From positions 11,663,001 through 11,727,000 of the forward strand of contig NC_092520.1 in NCBI RefSeq assembly GCF_037038585.1: a DNA stretch of 64,000 nucleotides. The letters run 5' to 3'. Source of the stretch: Patagioenas fasciata. Taxonomy: Eukaryota > Chordata > Aves > Columbiformes > Columbidae. The notes beneath the pieces were generated by a model that saw nothing but the letters and a program-made list of their open reading frames with translations, was not told the DNA's origin and ran no database searches. The translations under genes were made by a program, and so were the position numbers. Positions 11,126-24,095 of the stretch are shown piece by piece. Position 1 is the first letter of the stretch. Every line of letters begins with the position of its first letter.

Positions 11126-14100
11126 TTAGTTCATGGTAAATCTGCTGTGAATACAACCACCTATGACTGTAGCTTTCTTCCAGTTTAAAGAGAGCTCCAT
11201 CCTCCTCCTCTTTTTTCAGAGGACAGTGTGTTGTGGATGCCCACCGTGGTGCCTCCACGCTGATCCAGCACCTCAGCAGCCTGGACCAAGTTCTCCGGTG
11301 ACGTTGGTTACCTCTGTACCTGCCTGCCACTTCTGACCCCTTCCCCAGTGCAAATCGTGGAAATGCTATGGCATGTCACTCACTGACGCAAATCTTGAAC
11401 ATGGTATTAATTTAGATTGAAATACAGGGAACGGTTGAGTTTAAGGCAGGTATGTGGTACAGAAGGCTTTTTCAAAAAATGTTTAGTGATAGGGAAAACT
11501 TTCAAACAGAGATATTTCGGACATGAATTTTTCGCAATTATAGTGTCACTGCTACAACCCAACTTCTTTATCCAAGCTAATAAAACGCGTGTTTGCAAAA
11601 TTACATGTGTACACTTAGTTTATGATATGCGAGGAATGCCAAGTGTGAGAACTTCCAGGTTTGCAAATTGGCTGTTTCCCTGAGTTATGTATAGAAATAA
11701 ATGATTGCTGTGAAATGCAAAGGGAAAGCAGACAGGGTTGTAAAGATAACGTTGAACTGAAAGGTGACTTGTGATGCTTGTAGCAAGACATTTCGTTGTC
11801 AATCAGCATATGTTAATCAGCATCTGGATTATTTTTTATTAGAAGTTGCTCTGAAATAATTGTTGTATTTACTAGAAAACTTTTTCACAGTGATATAAGT
11901 GTCAGCACACTTTTTTTAATCTCTCATTATCCTCTGATATCCAGTATTAACATCTCTGCTGAGTATAGGGCTGGTTTCAGCCCCATGGGCTGAGTGGAAG
12001 CAAAGCTCTGCCCAGCTGTAGGAGCAAGAGGGCATCAACAGGTTTATTTGCAGCCTGGTCTGGATTATGTATTTGATAACACTTGCTGGCGTTGTCTTTT
12101 GCCAGTCTGATGATGTAGTGCATTTTTAATTTGATGTTGGTTGCCTAGAAATTGCATGTTGTGTCTAATCTAGTCACTCGAGCCGCCTCTGTTACGGACC
12201 CTTCTGGAATGCTGCGGGTGGTTTGTCCTTTGGAAGTGGCTGTCTCTCCCCACTGGCTGCGCAGTGGATCTATCAGACCAAATTGGATGAGACAGGAAAC
12301 TTTTAGACATAAAAGGATAGTTGGAGAGAAGTTGTACCCTTAAATACAAACTGACTTCCAGGACTGCAGAGAATAACACCAATTTTGTTGCTTAACATTT
12401 GCCTCTTTCATTAGGAAACCAGACCCAGGAACCTTTTGATTTGTGCTTTTAGGTTCTGTGGTCTGCAGTCTTAATTAATCTTTATTTATTTTGCTGTGGC
12501 CAAGACACATTGGTCAGGTAAAACACATTATGTCCATGGAGGAGAGCCCATCTGGGCCCCAGGGTGGGGAATGAGCAGTGCACCCCATGGAGCTGATGTG
12601 CTGGCAAAATGATGCGAGTAACAGGAATATCATCCAGAAATCTCTTAACCTTCTGGACACGTGGGCTGAGATTTAGGGATGTTGCACATCTGTTGGTCAA
12701 CCCTGAGTTATCAAGTCAAGGGTCAACTGTTCTCCCACCAGCTCCATGTTGAGGTCCAGTGAACTTTCTGTTCTGCTCCTGGTTCTGCTGCCATCCGATT
12801 TGAATGGACTTCATCTCTTCTTCACTGTATTTTCTTTTTGCCATGATTTTAGGTGCATTATGGGCTCTTGGTTTTGTTGTTGGTCTTGTCAAAATGTGGC
12901 AACAGTTTTACATTTATGGGATTGTAGGAAAAAAAAAAGATAATTTTAGTATAGAAGAGTTAGATGATAACATGCAGATAATTTTACTGTTCTTTTGTAG
13001 GAACTTCAGTATTTTTACTGAAAAGATTTCTTTTATGATTTTGTCTGCTTAGAGATGAGAAGGGAAATCTTTTCTCTCTCCTCCTCTTTCATCGAGCATC
13101 ATGTCTGAGAAAAGAGGATCTTCTATTCCAGCAGATTTCAAGATAAGGTCTTGCATTTTTTTTCCACAGCAGATTTCAGGTTAAGGCCCTAATTTAAATG
13201 TATTTGAAACCAAAGTATTTTTTTTTTTTTAGTTTGAAAGGAAGATGGATTTAAAAGCAAATCTTGTAGAATAGCTCGGATATGTTCTGTAAATTGTTTG
13301 TATAAATTCTATGAGAATAAATAGCAGAGAGCTTTAACTCTTCCCTTCTAATTTTCCTTGGATTTGAACTTGTTTATTCAGAATTCAGAGAGTATCATTT
13401 GTGGCATTTACACTGTACTGAAAATCTACTATTCTGCATTTTCATTATTTTTCATGCTGTGAGGTTCCTGGGTTCCTGTATTTCTGTGGTGTTGGAAAGT
13501 CGGGGCGGATGGAGAATCAGAGGATCATTTATCCTGGAGTTTTCCCTGTTTTCTGTCTCTACCCTGCATCTTTTACAGCTTTGCCTTATTTTCTCCATCT
13601 GGTATTTATAGCAGTTTTAACAATTTCAGATTTCTTTTCCTCTTATGTTCCCTCAAAAAATAAAATTAAGAGGAACCCAAATGCCACAACTTTCTGCTTT
13701 AGAAGTTCAAGGGAGGTTCCTGGATTTATGGAGGAGGTTTCCTCACTTGCCACGTACTGCTTTTGTGTTATGGGATTACTTCTGGCAATGTTTTCCAAAG
13801 AGGAATTTGAAGAAATGTGAAAGGGCTCATGGTGGAAAGACTTTTTCATTTACAGCCCTGGACTGATAACGTTGCCGTCTGATATCAACTTGATAACTTG
13901 CAGGAAGTGATTTGAAAGTATCCTGTATTTTAAAAGGGATTTTTTTTTAAGTCTATGAAGATTTATCATTATTGATGTTAACAATTTTGGGTGGGATATT
14001 GGCTCTTGTACTTCAGAGTTTCATCCAATGGTTTCTGAATTATCTTCTGTTGCGGCCTTATGTTACATTAATAATAACCTGTACACCAAGTGAGATTGAA

Positions 14101-15154
14101 TTCTGGATGGCTTGTAACCCCATTTGTCACTGCCAGAACCCTACGTGTGGTTTCCAGGCTCCGGGTTAGACCAATTTGTCACTACTGCTGTCCAGGTGCA
14201 GTCTTTCAAAAGAGCAGATTATTCCTTATATTTCTATAGGGACCTGCTGATATAATCCTTGAAGACGACTAGTAAACTGGAGGTATATTGGGTCTAACCC
14301 TGTTCAGGTGAAAACATGATGATTTTTTGGTTTTTATGTTCTATTTCTTGTTTGCTTGCTTTTGACTGTTGTTTTTACAGTTGAATCTGGCTCCAGGCAC
14401 AGCAGTTTGCACAGGGCTGCCTGCACATGGCAGAGGTGCAAATGGGACACCTGAAGTCTCACCTTCCCTGGTGAATTATGGTCCCTGTGAACAGAGATGT
14501 GACAGAAGCAATTTCGCTAAAAATGAATAAAATCTGGAACTTTTGGTTTAGATTACCCAATAAATTTCATTCTGTTTCTAAGAGAAACTAGCACTGTCCA
14601 TTAAGGTAAACAATTTCACAGTCCGTTTGGCATCATGCAATGAAAGGCTGAGTTCAGAGATTGCTCAGGTGCATCCTATTAGACTAGGGAGGGAGCTCTG
14701 TTAGTTTGTATTATTATTACAACCCTCTGCTGAAGTTTCTAGAAGTGGAAAACCAAGCAACTAACGAGCATTGGTTGCCTGCATTTAATTTTGCCCTAAA
14801 TTTCTAGTGGCTATGAGCCGATAATGTGTCTTCTTGGTAGGAATTGGTTTCACCCAGGGGTATCTTTCATATTTTGCAAGCTCTTCCTTTCTGAATTGAT
14901 CAAAAAAGCCCAAACTGAACATTTTCACAAACTAAGAATCCAGCAAATTTGGGATAAGATTGAGTCAACTGCTTTGATTCAGGGTTTTAATTTTTTCTAT
15001 TGTAGTTAACGTTGCATTTTAAGATGAACTTTTGCAATGAAATAAGAAACTGAATTTTTCATTCTGAGATCCTCAAAGTAGAAAGTCCTTATTATTTTTA
15101 ATTTTTTTAACTTCTAAATTGAGAATTCATTGAGTAGTTTTCATTTCAATAGGG

Positions 15155-15210
15155 AAAAAGAAGGATAAAAAAAGAGGGCAAGGAAGAAAGAGAGAAACAA
15201 AGAAACAAAA
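15155..15210. repeat. Purine-rich (GA)-type low-complexity tract
   Basis: A run dominated by A and G on the plus strand (AGGAAGAAAGAGAGAAAC and similar). It is irregular, with no fixed repeat unit. Confidence 0.85.
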
Positions 15211-16864
15211 ATGTGTGTCCAGCCACAAAATATTTTAGCAGAATTCCCAACAATTTCCAGTTTCTCCACTGCATACAGCTTCCTATGAGTAAATGTCATA
15301 TATTCTCTGGAGAGCAAATAGCTGTTGTACTGAGAGAGGAGAGTCTCTGTTTTACACTGTCATCTCTTGGGTTAGCACCAACAATATTCATAGCATTGTA
15401 GTGATCTAAGTCAAAAAGTTGTGGTTTTGAGGCACACGTAAGGGGCCTCTTTCTTCAGGAATTACAATGGGAATGGAAATTATTACCTTACAGTAGACTT
15501 CTTACTCTTTAAACAGCTAAAATAAGACTATTTCCATCCCTGCTGTTCAGGTTCTGATGTAAAATCCTTGCTCTTTTTATATACCTTTTAATCATATGTT
15601 AGTCAAAGAGAAGGCCAAAGTGCTGTGTTTGTGATTGTTAACAGAGACAAATGACATTTTTTTCCCTTCCTCTTTCATGTTGGGTGTGAAGCACTTATCC
15701 TGAATGCTGTGTTAGTCATAGCCAAAAATAAACTGTCTTATCCAGCTCCCTTCTTCTTCTCCCATGTCTTCTGGGGAGCTCTTCTCTTCCTCCTTATCTC
15801 AGAAGACTCCTGGGTTTTGTGATTCTGTGCAACAGACCCATCCTAGACCTCCATTTCCCGGTATTGTGCTGCAGCTCAGTCTTCAGCAAGTCTCTGTCCA
15901 TCGTGTGACCAAAAAAGTGAATTTCTTTGCTTTTCATCCCAAACCTCCAACTCCTGCTGGTTTATACCCTGCTAAACAGAGACCAGGACACACATCTCGG
16001 TGTCTGCTTGTTGGTTGCATCCCTGTGAAGTGGCTGGTTGAACTGTGCCCATGGTCACCAAGCAGCCGGGACCGGCTGGGCTCTGCTGGGTACCACATCT
16101 GCATCACTCACATCTGGATCCCCATGGACCCCTGGGGCTGCTCCCACCACCCTGCTCCTTCCCAGCCGAGGGAGATTTACTTACCTGACCTTCTAGCTAC
16201 GGGTAAGGTGATGCCAAGTATGAGTGGCTGAAGGTGTTCCAGTGAGCTGTGGGCTCAGATGGGACAGTTTGGAGGCTTGGCAGCAAAGACAAGGGTACAA
16301 ACCTAGGGAAGTAAGACAAAGAAAGTGTAAACAAAGGAAGCCAGGAGCTTTTATTGATTGTGATGGGATTTGGCCTTGGCTTTAAGGCCATCAGAGTCTT
16401 TTCTCAACTCTTAAGGTTTCTTTTTTTTATCATACATTTTTCCAAATTAGCGTTTAATCACAACCAGGGGAAAGGAAGTAATCCTGTGGTATTATGCAAT
16501 ACAGAAGGCTGTAATAGAGCCATCTCTGGGGAAAAAAGTGCCGTGTTTTACTTCCCGTTATATTTTCTACTGTTTAGTCTGTTTTAGTTCTAAGACGCTT
16601 GTTGTGGATGTTACAGCACTTTTCTTGAGAGGCATTCAGATAACACTCTCAAGCCAGATGCAGAATGAAGTCATCTTTCTGAAACAGCTCAGGAATAACA
16701 AAAAGTCATCTTCAGTTTCCGTGTTACTGAATTGCTACACCCAGAGGCAACTCATTTCACTGTGAACCTTTGGAGCTGCCATGGGCAATGTGATTTTGCT
16801 TCATCAGAGGATGTGAAACCTGGGGGTTAGTTGGTTGTGGTTTTCTATTTTTGTTGTGGTTTTT

Positions 16865-16888
16865 TTTGTTTGTTTGTTTGTTTGTTTT
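16865..16888. repeat. (TTTG)5 microsatellite
   Basis: Five TTTG units with G at 16868, 16872, 16876, 16880 and 16884. The array is preceded by an 8-base T run and a G/T-rich leader from about 16835. Confidence 0.95.
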
Positions 16889-19800
16889 TCCCAAGAAATT
16901 ATTTTGCAGTTTAAAATTTCAGTTTGCCTTGTTTGCCATGAAGAACTAGGGGTCAGAGGAAATTTGTCTTCTCAGAGCGTGTGTTCTTTATGAAGGGAGA
17001 AATGCATGGAGCAGGAAATATGTTATATTTATTCTTCACCTGAGAAGAATTTATTCATCCCTTCCTTTCGTGTTGCTTATAAAGTATGAGTCCCACAGTA
17101 GTTGTCAGCTGGGCACATTCCCTAAACTGCTCATATTTGACCCATATTGGCTTGCAGTCTCCCCAGAAACCACTGGTGTCCCGTGCAGAGGTAACTGGGG
17201 TAGCAGATGGCCTGGGGGTGCTCAGAAGATGCTGGCGTGGCTTGGACGCTTGGCATCCCGCGGCCTCTCCGAGCAACCTTGGAGGATTTATTTGCAGGAT
17301 GTCTCTCCCCACAGCTACAAGGTCTGGTCTTATGAGTGATTTCAAGCCCCTCTCAAGAGCCAGCAGTGGGACTAGGATTCAGCAGCATCTCTCCTTTTCA
17401 GGACAGTTGGGTGAGATACATGGATAAAGAAAGGCAGCAGAATCCTTCACTAATGTTATATAAAAGTGGGGCTTCTGTCAGTAGTTTACCAAAGTGAAGC
17501 TCTTTGGAGGTGCTTTCTGGAAGGTCTTCCCTCTCTTCAGTGACATGCCAGGGTGGGGTGGGATTCATCTAAAATTTAGCCATCTGGAATTGAAATGTGT
17601 ATTTGTCTGTGCTCTTGCCATAATGAATAGAGAGAGTCCTCTGCAGGAGCCGGTGCCGTCACTCCTAAGTCAGGTACCTGAGGCGGCTGGTTGGATGGTT
17701 TTGAGATGCAGTCACAGGCAAGCAAGAAGCATCTTTCCCTTTGAAGAGAATTTCTTCCTGAGTTTGTTCATTGAAAAAGTCTGATCGGTAAGCAAGAAAG
17801 GTCACTTCTAGTTCATGTTCCTTCACAGCATGGGATATTAGGTGAATGTTGTGCTTATCAAATAAAGACAATCGGTACTTTAAGGAAATTATTTCCAGGA
17901 ATGCAAGCAGGTTATTAGTTCAGTTGGAACGTTATTCTTTTCAAAGCAAACGCTGAAACAGCCTTTAAAGGGCTGCAGCAATGCATATCCTTTTGAGTTG
18001 AGATCAGCATCTGTGTCCCCCCTCACTCCTCCCAGGCGCTTGATCCAGCTGACTGCTGAATTTGCCCACACTGTTTGCTGCTGCAATGGAATCCAGTCTA
18101 TATATAGTGACTTAAAATAAACTAGTGGACTTGGTTTTATACATAAGCTCATTGATTTAATACATAGATATTATTAAGCATATAAAGGTTGAAGGAAATC
18201 TAGATAAAGAAGCCAGCTAATTAATCATACAGACTGCATATTCGTCCCTGAGCTATATTTGGTTACTGCTTAGCGAGTAAAGGGTGAGCAGATCTGTGCT
18301 TGATTACATTCAATGAAGTCTCTGTTTTGGCAGAGGAGTGAAAGCAGGTTTATGTTTACTTTTAGGGACAAAAGCAGCATTCCTTTGACATGCCAGTTGT
18401 ACTCCTTTACTGTTTACGTCCCTGTTCAGAGTAATTTACACCCAGCCTGCAATTTACTCCGCTGTTTAAGCGCCTGCAGGATTTGGTCCTGGCAGATTAA
18501 CATGCATTTACAAATCCAGCTGGCTGTTTGGAAGCTCCCAAAGGAGTACTTGATTGCCAATTACACTGTTTCTCCTTTCTATCAAATTGCCAAGAAACAG
18601 TAACTCAATTGATTTAAAATTATTTCCATCCCACGCAGTCTCCAAGCCTTGCAAGCAGGTTATTATGCTCACTTGCATGTTGGTGTGTTACCCTCTTGAA
18701 TTGTGTTTTTGGGGTTGCTCATCATGTGCCTAGTTGGACTCCGTTTAATAACTTGCTTGTGCTACATGAGTTGTGTTTCCTATCAGATAATTCTGCCTTC
18801 GTGTTAGAAAACAACGTCTCATAGTAAAAGCAAAGACAACTTGTGTCTAGGTTTGGGCAGGTAAATTTCTAAACAGTGATATAAATAAAATTAATGTCAC
18901 AGTCATAAAGGAGCCAAGTTGCCTGTTCTTTGTAGTAGTTTTGCTTATCCTTTGCAAATAGTTATGTTGAAAGATTAATACTGTGGCGAAGGCAAGCACT
19001 CAGAGTTGAGTAGTGGTGGGATGAAGGCTGCCTGTGGTACCCTGCCTCCCTTGTGCCCTGCATTAGCCACAGTTTTGAATTTAAAGGATCACGCAATCAT
19101 TTTTGCTGCGAGCTTCTTGCCTTATTTGGTTCCCTCCTTGAGCATTGCTTGGGTTTTGAATGACTGCTCCACTTTTTCTTCTCCATATTCCAAGTATGGC
19201 CCTTACTTAATCAAAGTTTATAGAGCATGGTTTGCATAGAGAATGATTAACCTCCCAGAAGACATCTTTCTGTAGACGATTTTGGGTGTCTGACTTGTCT
19301 GAACACATACTGCTAGAAAGCACTGGATATGTTCTGGGAAAAGCTGGTGCCAGGTGGAGCTGGAGAGGACGCCCACATCTGGAGGAGCCAGGGTAGGCAG
19401 ATGTGGCATGTGAGGGTGGAAGCTGCCCATGAAGCCCTTGGTTCAGAGGACTTGTCTGTGGCAGAAGAGCGATTGGGCTGCAGTTGTCCATGACACCTTC
19501 AACTGAGCTTCTGTTCTTCTTACCGCTTTCCTCCTCCCTGCCTGCCGTCCAGCTTGTGCAGCAAGTGGCGTGAGCATCCTCATGGACAACAAACCCTCGC
19601 AGCTCTCTGGTCCTGACTTACCTGAGAGCAGCCTCATCACCCACAGGCAAGGAGACAGAGATCACGGGAGGAAGAGCTCAGGGTCAAAAGAAGTCGGAAG
19701 ATAACCTCTGTTTTCCAACACTTTGCAATATGGATTTTTTGTTGTTTCAGCAGAGTTTTCAGCATGGGATTTCCTTGATTTGGAAAGAAAAACATAAAAG

Positions 19801-21306
19801 AAATACCTTTGTGTGGCAGTAATATATGCAAATGTGTTTACTAACAGACTGTCTTGCATGCACCATCATTAAGGATTGATGCAACCCACTTTTCCGTTGA
19901 TCTTCACGGTTGTTTTCCTTGAAATACTGAGATTCAGGCTGTGAATGAGAGCTTACTAGGCACAGCCTTTTTCTGCACATCCATGATCTAACGTGGTGCC
20001 TGCACTCAGCTCTGGGACGAACAGGTAGCAAAACCTGGTACAGCCAATAATGGCAGTAGCATTAGATGTCCTGTTTGGTACAGAGTGGATCAGGGATATA
20101 GAACAAATCAGCTCTGAGCTTTTCAGAAAAGAGCAGCAACCATTTGGGAGTGACAGTTTTTGAAGGCTTATAATTTGGGAGAGAAAATGTACAGCATTTA
20201 ATAGAGAAAAAAATCAAATACATCTCTGACATGAAGGCTGCCCCCATGCCAGTTCAAAGTCCAGCTTCTGAAAGACATGAACAGTAGAATTTTCAGGCAG
20301 GTCTGATTTATTGTCAGTCATAATGAAGTAGTTGTTCAGTCTTCAGTGAATTTTGGAGGTATTCACCATGATGCAGGCAGTGTGGCCTGGAAAATCTCAG
20401 CCAGTTACAGTTTGTATGAGTAGCACATAAGCCGCCAAAACCAGTGTTCATATAAGGCATTTTTGGGCAACCATAACTTCAGGTGGTGGTACCGACCCCA
20501 GTGTGTACCTTTTGGGGAGGTGCATGTGCCTACATAGCACAACCGGTTATTTTCCCTATAGCATTTAATGCAGCCACCTTATCAACAAAGTCTTCTGTAG
20601 GAGTGTTCTGCATTAATGTTAAAATACCAGCTTGGTTTTGGACAGTTGTTACGCTGGAATATAATAAACTCTCAGTTAATATTTATTCAGGAGTAGCCTA
20701 GAAAAGCAATATATAGATGTCTGTGGTCGAGTCGGGTGCAGGCACGCTGTGATCTGGATGGGCTGCAGCCTGGCTTCCCCGTCACGGAGCGTTGCTCAGG
20801 CTCCCTCAGCCACCAGTTTGCAGTGAAGAGGACAATTTCAGTGATGGACAGACTGCTTTATACAGGCAATTTGTTAAGCCTTTGGAAATAGTATTAGATA
20901 AACAAGACACTATTATACAGTTGACCAGCTAAGTTGAGCTTTAGCCAGTAATCCTGCTTAGTAAGCACATTATCAGAAGGAATACACTAGTCTAGACGCT
21001 TTTTGTGATTTTTAACTTTGGTATGCAGTTACTTTGAAATAACAGCCTTTGAAAGGAAAATTGTCTGAAATGGCTAGTTCTTTACTGCAAGCATTAAGGA
21101 CCTTCAAGGAGAGAAAACATTAAGCACTAAAGGGCTCTTCAATCTAGTGGAAAAAAGCACAGCATGAAGGGGTGTCTGAAAGCTGGGGCAGAGAAATTCG
21201 CATGGGAAGTGAGACACATTTTTAACAGAATTACCGTCCATTGGAACAAATTATGATTGAAAGTGCCGGATTTTTCTTTCTGTTTTCAAATCAATGCTGG
21301 CTGTCT

Positions 21307-21905
21307 TAGAATCATAGAATCACAGAACAGAATCATAGAACAGTTTGGGTTGGAAGAGACCTTCGAAGGTTGTGTAGTCGAACTCCCCTGGGCTCCAGAG
21401 CTGGACACAGGACTCCAGGTGGGGTCTCACCAGAGCGGAGCAGAGGGGCAGAATCACCTCCCTCCACCTGCTGGCCACGCTCCTTCTGATGCAGCCCACG
21501 ATACAATTGGCCTTCTGGGCTGCAAGTGCACATTGCCGGCTCATGACCAATCTTTCCTCCACCAGTACCCCCAAGTCCTTCTCCACAGTGCTGCTCTCAG
21601 TCCCTTCATCCCCAGCCTGTATTGATACCAGTGGTTTCCCTGACCCTGACCGAGGTGCAGGGCCTTGCACTTGAATGCCCTGACATTCACATGGGTCCAC
21701 TTCTCGTGCTTGTCCAGGTCCCCCTGGATGGCATCCCATCCCTCAGGTGTGTCATCTGCACCACTCAGCTTGGTGTCATCCACAAACTCGCTGAGGTTGT
21801 GCTCAGTCCCACTGTCTGTATCTGCTGGTCCCCATACGGACTCCTGAGGGACACCACTTATCACTGGTGTCCATCCAGACATTGTGCTATTGACCAGTAG
21901 AGGCC
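21307..21905 (-). mobile_element. CR1 LINE fragment with reverse transcriptase core and internal deletion
   Basis: The left end carries repeats of AGAATCATAGAATCACAGAA, the antisense of the CR1 3' tail, so the element lies on the minus strand. After about 75 bp of 3' UTR (to about 21390) the sequence jumps directly into ORF2, skipping several hundred bases of ORF2 end and 3' UTR seen in the copies at 24961 and 29573. The remaining minus-strand frame (about 21882 down to 21541) encodes the CR1 reverse transcriptase stretch: SGVPQ at about 21858-21844, then FVDDTKLSG at about 21786-21760, the catalytic Y/F-x-D-D box. Between these, roughly seven to ten codons expected after the GP pair (the LFNIF segment) are missing. 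Bases 21390-21544 are about 98% identical to 29579-29733 inverted. A non-functional LINE relic of a fairly young subfamily. Confidence 0.95.
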
Positions 21906-22670
21906 TGCTGACTCTAGATTTAGCCCAGCAAAACTACCCTTTGATGAAACACAAATTACCAGGCTCTGTATGGGTATTCATTCATTCATCTCTGGCTGGG
22001 AGATGAATGTTTACCTGTAATGAATGTACAGATAAATTTACATGATTTTATGGAGTTTTCTGAACTTAAATATTGTGAATGTAACAGCAAGTGCTTATCT
22101 CTACTTCTTCCCAAGTTATCTGTGATCCATCATGTCCCTTCCCTTGATTTCTAGCTTGCTTGTGCATGGACATTGCATTACCTTTTTGGTGGGTTTTGCC
22201 GTCATCTAGTTGACCTGGAGCCTCCTTGTGTCCAGGCACATCTGGCGTAAGAAGTATGATGGTGTCTGAAAGGAGTGAAATAGCTATTTCCCTGTAATGC
22301 AGATACCTCAGACATCTCTTGGGACCCTTATCTTGCACTCTGCTCAAAACCTTGTATATGTATCAGCCTCTGGCCCAGAAGGGCTTCTTCTGCATATTGA
22401 TTAATTGGCTGTGAGATGTGGAAACCGACCTGAGCTAGTTCCAAGGAAGCCTATATTAATCACACCATCATGCAAACCGTATATGGCAAACCTAGTAAGC
22501 AGCTGCTTTTGAAATCTTTGTGAGACTTTAAAGCAGAGGGACAAGAGCCATACTTACATACTTTTGATAGCTAAATAAAGCCTTAGTGGTAAGCGTGGAG
22601 TTCCAACAGGCAAATGAAGTGAAGCATCTGGATTCTCTTATTGTATCCACCGAAAAAAGAGGGGAAAAAT

Positions 22671-22686
22671 AAAAAAAAAAAAAAAA
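22671..22686. repeat. Poly(A) run, 16 bases
   Basis: Uninterrupted A run following GGGGAAAAAT. No transposon body or retrocopy is recognisable beside it. Confidence 0.95.
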
Positions 22687-23559
22687 GAGGTTAATGCCTA
22701 AAGAATGAATGATCCTTGAATCTGTGTGCTGAGCAGCAGCCTTATGAGGGAACCAAGGATGAAACTCTTGGGAGGCACCTGTAGGTTTAGGTGATACCAG
22801 GGAGCAGGTGTTCAGCATCACATACATGCATTTGCCTGGCTGCCAGTTTAACCTCAGTTTAGATAAATAGTCAGGATCTTGTTGCCTCTTCCTTTATCTT
22901 TTAGGTGGCCTGCAATGCCATGTGGCTGATTAAAACATATGTTGAGCGGTAGTTTTATTTCAGGAGCTGTGCCCTGTGAGAGGCTGGGCTGCAAAGTGAT
23001 AACATATGGGACTAATTGGACCTGGTGTCCCAAGGGAAGGGCACAGAGGCTGCAGGTAGCCCGGGCACATTGAGATCTGGCATTGCTGAATGTTTGTGAG
23101 TTGGGCTCTGCAAGGTGCACAGCATTGCACAACACCGAAATGGTAAGCAATTAAAATATGCTTCATTATTAATTATTCAAATGCAATTAAATTATGCTTA
23201 ATCGACTGTGTAAGGGCACGCCCACACGGAAACTCTGCTGTGGCTCCGCATAATGCACCTATACACCAGCCTTTCTGGAAAGGCAAATCCACTCATTAAG
23301 CAGGTGTTCCCTCGCTCACTTTGTTCTGGTTTTTCACTAACATTTCGCCCAGGGGGAACCTGATTATTGCCTTGCAATTAGAGGAACTGACGGCCTGTTG
23401 GGCGTGGGTTCATACGAGAGCACTTTTCACCTGCCTTGAAAGTTGTTTTTGTTGGGTTTTTTTCAATTCCATCAGTGAATTAAGCTCTGGGAAGAAGTAA
23501 TCAGGAAGCCTACGCGTTACGGAGGGTCAGGACTTAATTCCAGGAGGGTTTGTTTTCAT

Positions 23560-23830
23560 TAGGATTTCTTGCTTCCCCTGCCTCTCACTCAGGCTGTCTT
23601 ATTGCTTTGCTCCTTCCCACCCATCCCATTCTTGATTGCATCACCTTTTTTGTTTTTAAATCTTTCTACATCCCAGCTACATGTTCCTCCTTCACATTTT
23701 TGTCAGTCACTACTCATTCCTATTTCTCATTCTGTCCACTTCTGCCCTGGGTGGCTTCCCCTTCAGCCCTTCACTCCTTTTTGGGGTGCTTTTTTTTTTT
23801 TGTTTTCCTTTTTTCTTTTTTTTTTTACCC
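23560..23830. repeat. Polypyrimidine-rich tract
   Basis: A stretch strongly biased to C and T on the plus strand, ending in T-runs broken by single G or C at 23790-23826. Hydrophobic open frames here simply reflect the T/C bias. Confidence 0.85.
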
Positions 23831-24009
23831 TCTCATACTTCCCAAGCATCACATAATGAGGAGCAGATTGGATTCCTTACTGGGCTCATCAATGAAGAGC
23901 ACCATGTTGATGCCAGGTTGAGCTGATATGATATGATACTACAGACAGGAGTTGGAAATAAGTAAACGTGGTTATTGTGGCACATTGAGATTCTTGGCTC
24001 TGCCTCAAG

Positions 24010-24095
24010 GGATTTAAAAGAAAAAAAAAAAGAAAACGAAGAAGAAAAGTGGAGGGGGGAGTGAGAACTAGCTAAAAAGGGGAAAAAAAACATGC
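24010..24095. repeat. Polypurine-rich tract
   Basis: An A/G-rich tract with an A11 run, GAAGAAGAAAAG and GGAGGGGGGAG segments, only about 190 bp after the pyrimidine tract. Its antisense partly resembles the T-rich end of that tract. Confidence 0.85.

Larger units (their letters stand above)
11126..21306. other. Non-coding stretch, no gene seen
   Basis: About 10 kb without a recognisable gene or recent transposon. It holds a purine-rich patch at 15155-15210, a (TTTG)5 run near 16865 and ordinary AT-rich DNA. The block 18380-18640 has balanced composition with few low-complexity runs and is flagged as a possible conserved element. The frame at 15764-16231 (155 codons) matches no family I know and sits in a C/T-rich region, so I do not call it. 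Confidence 0.65.

Noticed and set aside
15764..16231. Plus-strand open frame of 155 codons
   Set aside because: No family motif, Pro/Ser/His-rich from C/T-rich DNA, and no splice or promoter context visible.
21320..21739. Minus-strand open frame of 139 codons
   Set aside because: It lies entirely within the CR1 copy and crosses its deletion junction.
23550..23921. Hydrophobic 123-codon frame that looks like a membrane protein
   Set aside because: The Phe, Leu and Ser richness follows from the polypyrimidine tract.
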